64,000 bases of DNA. Origin: Marinobacter gudaonensis. GTDB lineage: Bacteria; Pseudomonadota; Gammaproteobacteria; Pseudomonadales; Oleiphilaceae. Below are positions 63,433 through 64,000 of this stretch, in pieces; the first letter of the stretch is position 1; each line of letters starts with the position of its first letter. The notes under the pieces were generated by a model, which was given only the letters and a program-made list of their open reading frames with translations, was not told the DNA's origin and ran no database searches. Position numbers and translations under genes: made by a program. The DNA lies in contig NZ_FOYV01000001.1 of NCBI RefSeq assembly GCF_900115175.1, positions 2,830,535 to 2,894,534 on the forward strand. Direction: 5' to 3'.

Positions 63433-63460
63433 TTGACACCCTCGGGCAGCTCTGTAGAAT
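63433..63460 (+). promoter_or_regulatory. rrn promoter P1
   Basis: TTGACA at 63433-63438 and TAGAAT at 63455-63460 with a 16-base spacer. The -10 is followed by GCGC, the GC-rich discriminator typical of stable-RNA promoters under stringent control. Confidence 0.88.
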
Positions 63461-63564
63461 GCGCATCTCTTTCGAGGGGAGCACCGCTGAGGTGGCGCAA
63501 AAATCGAGAGATAACTGTTTGAATGTCTTGAAGAAAATGAGTTTTTAATTTCTTCAGGAAGCAG

Positions 63565-63592
63565 TTGACAGGCAAGCGATTCACTGTAGAAT
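63565..63592 (+). promoter_or_regulatory. rrn promoter P2
   Basis: TTGACA at 63565-63570 and TAGAAT at 63587-63592, again a 16-base spacer and a GCGC discriminator. Confidence 0.88.
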
Positions 63593-63669
63593 GCGCGCCT
63601 CGAAACAAGCAGTAAGCCGGGTGATTTTCCGGCGCTTTCCGGAGACGGGAGGCAGCGGGAAATAAACGG

Positions 63670-63697
63670 TTGACAAGGCGGCGTAACGATGTAGAAT
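63670..63697 (+). promoter_or_regulatory. rrn promoter P3
   Basis: TTGACA at 63670-63675 and TAGAAT at 63692-63697 with a 16-base spacer, followed by ACGCGG. It is closest to 16S and lies just before boxA. Confidence 0.88.
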
Positions 63698-63725
63698 ACG
63701 CGGCCTTGATTGAGCAGAGGCTCAA

Positions 63726-63738
63726 CGCTCTTTAAAAA
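63726..63738 (+). promoter_or_regulatory. boxA-type antitermination signal
   Basis: CGCTCTTTAAAAA, close to the rRNA boxA TGCTCTTTAACA, placed about 130 bases before 16S rRNA. In relatives it binds NusB/S10. Confidence 0.75.
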
Positions 63739-63865
63739 GTTAACCAAGTAATTCGTGTGGGCGCTGGCCGAGGTATTTCGGATATGAAATATCAGGACAG
63801 TGACTCGTCGAAATTGAGTTTTGTCTTGAGCAAGAATAGAGAATCTTCGGATTCTTGTATGATTT

Positions 63866-64000
63866 AAACTGAAGAGTTTGATCATGGCTCAGATTGAACG
63901 CTGGCGGCAGGCTTAACACATGCAAGTCGAGCGGTAACAGGGGGAGCTTGCTCCCTGCTGACGAGCGGCGGACGGGTGAGTAATGCATAGGAATCTGCCC
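63866..64000 (+). rRNA. 16S ribosomal RNA (partial, 5' end)
   Basis: From AAACTGAAGAGTTTGATCAT, the standard 5' end, through TGGCTCAGATTGAACGCTGG and ACACATGCAAGTCGAGCGG, to GGACGGGTGAGTAATGC at the window edge. Only the first 135 or so bases are present. The 5' part fits a gammaproteobacterium but does not name a genus. Confidence 0.97.

Larger units (their letters stand above)
63394..63865 (+). promoter_or_regulatory. rRNA operon promoter and leader region
   Basis: About 470 bases with no protein gene between tyrS and 16S rRNA. It holds three tandem promoters (listed below), an AT-rich upstream stretch and a boxA-type antitermination signal at 63726-63738. It is an rrn leader. Confidence 0.85.

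Overview
The window looks like a chromosome segment of a marine gammaproteobacterium, most probably Marinobacter or a close relative. Several blocks keep the Pseudomonas-type gene order: oxyR-recG; rpsU-dnaG-rpoD with tsaD, plsY and folB beside it; dksA-gluQRS-cbrX-cbrA-cbrB-(crcZ-like sRNA)-pcnB-folK-panB-panC-pgi; and argC-(DUF6776-like)-bactofilin-erpA-anmK-mepM-tyrS-rRNA operon. A FadL-type outer-membrane protein paired with a very large lipoprotein recalls the alkane-uptake genes described in Marinobacter. The genus call is inference from gene content and order; no search was run.

Layout. 1-8.6 kb: a partial NAD(P)-dependent epimerase, oxyR-recG, a YbaK-HDOD protein, then a DUF2489 protein and a molybdopterin oxidoreductase on the minus strand. 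8.7-14.3 kb: the FadL-like/large-lipoprotein pair and a PEP-CTERM-type exported protein. 14.5-20.6 kb: a genomic island bounded by a 48-bp direct repeat of the 3' half of a CAU-anticodon tRNA gene. It carries a BrnT/CopG-like toxin-antitoxin pair, a DUF4124 protein, an AT-rich endonuclease-ATPase fusion in an operon with a self-cleaving phage-type repressor, a frameshifted Cox/Cro-like gene and an Imm26-like protein. No integrase is visible. 20.6-27.7 kb: tRNA, rpoD, dnaG, rpsU, tsaD, plsY, folB and a folK paralogue. 27.7-39.7 kb: pgi, panC, panB, folK, pcnB, a CrcZ-like sRNA, cbrB, cbrA, a cbrX-like small ORF, gluQRS and dksA. 39.8-46 kb: sfsA, a Rieske protein, a pentapeptide-repeat protein, a kinase/ATPase fusion, mrcB with a TPR lipoprotein, and a DUF4382 lipoprotein. 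47.2-51.2 kb: an ECF sigma/anti-sigma operon with a TPR-beta-barrel protein, then a secreted lipase. 51.5-56.4 kb: hemL, thiE, thiD, hemJ and a ClC chloride transporter. 56.6-64 kb: argC through tyrS, three tandem rRNA promoters and the start of 16S rRNA.

The two most interesting regions are the defence-like island in the tRNA gene and the carbon-control module. In the latter, CbrA/CbrB lie next to a putative CrcZ-type RNA. That RNA has a sigma54 promoter, upstream TGTTAC/GTAACA sites, five A-rich Hfq/Crc decoy motifs and an intrinsic terminator. A lipase gene in the same window has a related A-rich motif twice in its leader, so it may be a target of the same circuit. Also unusual is thiD, whose conserved N terminus has no ATG, GTG or TTG start but has an AUC seven bases after AGGAG.
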